The position numbers and the translations under genes are program-made. Of a stretch of 32,654 bases of DNA, positions 32,581-32,654 are shown piece after piece; position 1 is the first letter of the stretch; every line of letters starts with the position of its first letter. Below the pieces are notes generated by a model, which did no database searches, was not told the origin of the DNA, and was given only the letters and a program-made list of their open reading frames with translations. The stretch comes from JALOTE01 sp031422195. GTDB lineage: Bacteria; Pseudomonadota; Alphaproteobacteria; Rhizobiales; Rhizobiaceae. The DNA is taken from contig JANOPZ010000073.1 of NCBI GenBank assembly GCA_031422195.1, positions 1 to 32,654 of the forward strand, given 5' to 3'.

Positions 32581-32654
32581 ATCGTCCGCGTGCTGCGCAC
32601 GCGGGACTTTATCTTATCGTCCGCGTGCTGCGCACGCGGGACTTTATGTTATCG
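32581..32654 (+). repeat. Tandem 35-bp hairpin repeat, running off the window
   Basis: Two nearly identical 35-bp units (32581-32615 and 32616-32650) differ at one base, and the next unit's first bases (ATCG) follow. Each has inverted arms, GTCCGCGTGC and GCACGCGGGAC, around a 3-nt loop with one bulged G, followed by CTTTAT. The array may extend past the window. It is just downstream of cysK and could act as a transcript-end or REP-like element. Confidence 0.88.

Noticed and set aside
32581..32654. CRISPR array
   Set aside because: The units are joined directly with no variable spacers, and no cas genes are present.

Overview
The window looks like alphaproteobacterial chromosome, most likely Hyphomicrobiales-like. 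The basis is protein content and gene order: a cpaABCDEF-tadBC Flp pilus cluster with an oppositely oriented tadD, a CSS/EAL protein, a ZigA-type zinc GTPase, and a pncA-pncB-dut run. GC looks moderate, close to half. No rRNA, tRNA, insertion sequence, phage gene or CRISPR array was seen. The species cannot be named from sequence alone.

Layout. (1) Positions 1-10,700 hold the Tad/Flp pilus locus: two neighbouring Flp pilins (the first cut by the window edge), prepilin peptidase cpaA, a strong terminator, then cpaB-cpaC-cpaD-cpaE-cpaF-tadB-tadC on the + strand. tadD converges from the - strand across a bidirectional terminator. (2) 10,840-13,423 hold an M17 aminopeptidase, a MarR-type regulator and an NlpC/P60 peptidase, which together suggest peptide or cell-wall turnover. 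(3) prfC (RF3) is on the - strand and its stop codon overlaps the NlpC/P60 stop. (4) 15,112-18,474 form a tight eight-gene operon of a TetR regulator and seven small proteins (SRPBCC, three VOC-type, DUF4287, DUF6958-like, DUF1428). It has a clear TTGACA-N17-TATGTT promoter with an inverted repeat across the spacer, and the predicted transcript starts at or next to the ATG.

(5) The - strand from 22,650 to 18,471 carries a CSS/EAL phosphodiesterase, a COG0523 zinc GTPase preceded by a 39-bp near-perfect palindrome resembling a Zur site, a methyltransferase and a small EamA/SMR-type membrane protein. (6) 22,815-26,846 on the + strand carry a DUF1349 protein, then pncA, pncB, dut and a proline racemase-superfamily gene whose residues indicate trans-3-hydroxy-L-proline dehydratase. 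Their start and stop codons overlap. (7) typA/bipA and a RhlE-like DEAD-box helicase are on the - strand. (8) A LysE-family exporter and cysK are on the + strand, and the window ends inside a 35-bp tandem hairpin repeat.

Most of the window is ordinary chromosome. The best candidates for something undescribed are the TetR-controlled operon of small orphan proteins, the Zur-like palindrome, and the three short tandem-repeat arrays at gene boundaries.
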